Positions 27,846-28,429 of a DNA stretch of 28,429 nt are shown piece after piece (the first letter of the stretch is position 1; each line of letters starts with the position of its first letter). Where the stretch lies: assembly GCA_033557685.1 (NCBI GenBank), contig JAWQRN010000558.1:1-28429 (forward strand), written 5' to 3'. The translations under genes were made by a program, and so were the position numbers. The DNA is from Sperchopsis tessellata (Eukaryota > Arthropoda > Insecta > Coleoptera > Hydrophilidae). The notes beneath the pieces were generated by a model. That model searched no databases, had not been told where the DNA came from, and saw only the letters and a program-made list of their open reading frames with translations.

Positions 27846-28429
27846 CTGATGCAAAATAACCAGGTATACAATTATAACCTGAAAGGCCATAACAAAATTC
27901 ACCTAGAACAAAAAAGTACAGAAAACCTCTAGAAGAAATAACATGTATCAATACTTCAAAATTCAAGAGGGAGACCAAGAAGTACATGATCAACCAACAA
28001 TAAATAGACAAAGACAATCTTTTTGGCTTCGGTTCTAATACATTATATGCACACTTATTGTAACATTAAAATATACAGTAAAAGTGACTATATCTTTAAA
28101 TATGTTCAACAATTTCTTTGAGAAGAATAAAAAGACCCTACATTTGTCAACTTGCAGTTTGGATTCAAAACCCATTGCCATATTTGTGATGTAATCGGAA
28201 ATTGATTAGAATTCCTAGTACCCTAAATAAACTTCACCAGCTGCATAAACATTACCTAAAATAGTACTCTATTTCATTTTTGCTTTCTTTAGTAGATATC
28301 CACCTTGAATCTATTCTGAATTATTTGTGCATAACATTTCATCTTTATGTGCAATTTTAATATTTGATGAAAATCAAACATCAAGCAAACCGGCCAAGTC
28401 GATATATTAAATACAGAAATGAACTATAT
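27846..28429. other. AT-rich DNA at the right edge, largely unrecognised
   Basis: No gene found. LQFGFKTHCHICDVIG near 28153-28200 on the plus strand weakly recalls the QFGFR..HST.D.I segment of LINE reverse transcriptases, which could mean one more decayed copy, but the match is too short to call. The remainder is AT-rich without clear structure. Confidence 0.35.

Overview
The window is AT-rich animal nuclear DNA, almost certainly from an insect. A beetle is plausible, but the sequence alone does not prove it. The evidence is an intron-containing LIM-domain kinase gene with GT-AG introns on the minus strand, set among decayed mariner, Tc1, pogo-like, hAT-like, RTE-like, Jockey-like, Penelope-like and tRNA-SINE remnants of the kinds common in insect genomes. 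There are no prokaryotic operons, CRISPR arrays or rRNA genes.

The only host gene I can support is LIM kinase (LIMK1), running right to left from a start codon at 22515 to a stop at 9630-9632. I placed thirteen coding exons by hand. Every junction keeps the reading frame and every intron has GT..AG ends. The exons sum to 4,527 coding bases, or 1,508 residues. Domain order is LIM1 (49-99), LIM2 (108-160), PDZ (about 181-263), a Ser/Arg-rich linker (about 264-425), a kinase domain (about 431-710) and a C-terminal extension of about 800 residues from a single 2.45 kb exon. The kinase has the family hallmarks: a Gly-rich loop, the beta-3 Lys, HRDLNSHN, DFG and the activation-loop Thr in a KKRYT context. 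By family knowledge the enzyme phosphorylates and inactivates cofilin/ADF downstream of PAK and ROCK, stabilising actin filaments.

Left flank (1-9380): a decayed mariner transposase at the edge (1-566); two GATC-rich blocks in inverted orientation about 1.5 kb apart (1482-1615 and 3110-3235) with a tRNA-headed SINE between them; an unrecognised AT-rich tract (3240-5215); an RTE-like LINE 3' fragment ending in an ATA microsatellite (5220-6200); a Penelope-like GIY-YIG endonuclease relic bounded by inverted repeats (6206-6999); another LINE reverse-transcriptase relic (7055-7530); and a hairpin-forming inverted repeat (8805-9245) just beyond the LIMK1 poly(A) signal.

Inside the gene, several introns carry insertions. 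Intron 7 (15581-18769) holds an antisense RTE-like LINE that itself contains a Jockey-like fragment and an 801 bp pogo/Tigger-like element with a TA duplication. Intron 6 holds a roughly 550 bp element with long terminal inverted repeats. Intron 10 holds a hairpin MITE apparently nested in a hAT-like element. Intron 11 holds a tRNA-like SINE.

Right flank (22575-28429): mixed LINE fragments on both strands and a Tc1-like transposase relic fused end to end with a LINE fragment. No second host gene was found. I found no convincing new multi-gene system. The most interesting points are the structure of the LIMK1 C-terminal extension (sixteen hexapeptide repeats, a CxxC pair and a possible PDZ ligand), the apparent ATGG-only first coding exon, and the inverted-repeat elements.
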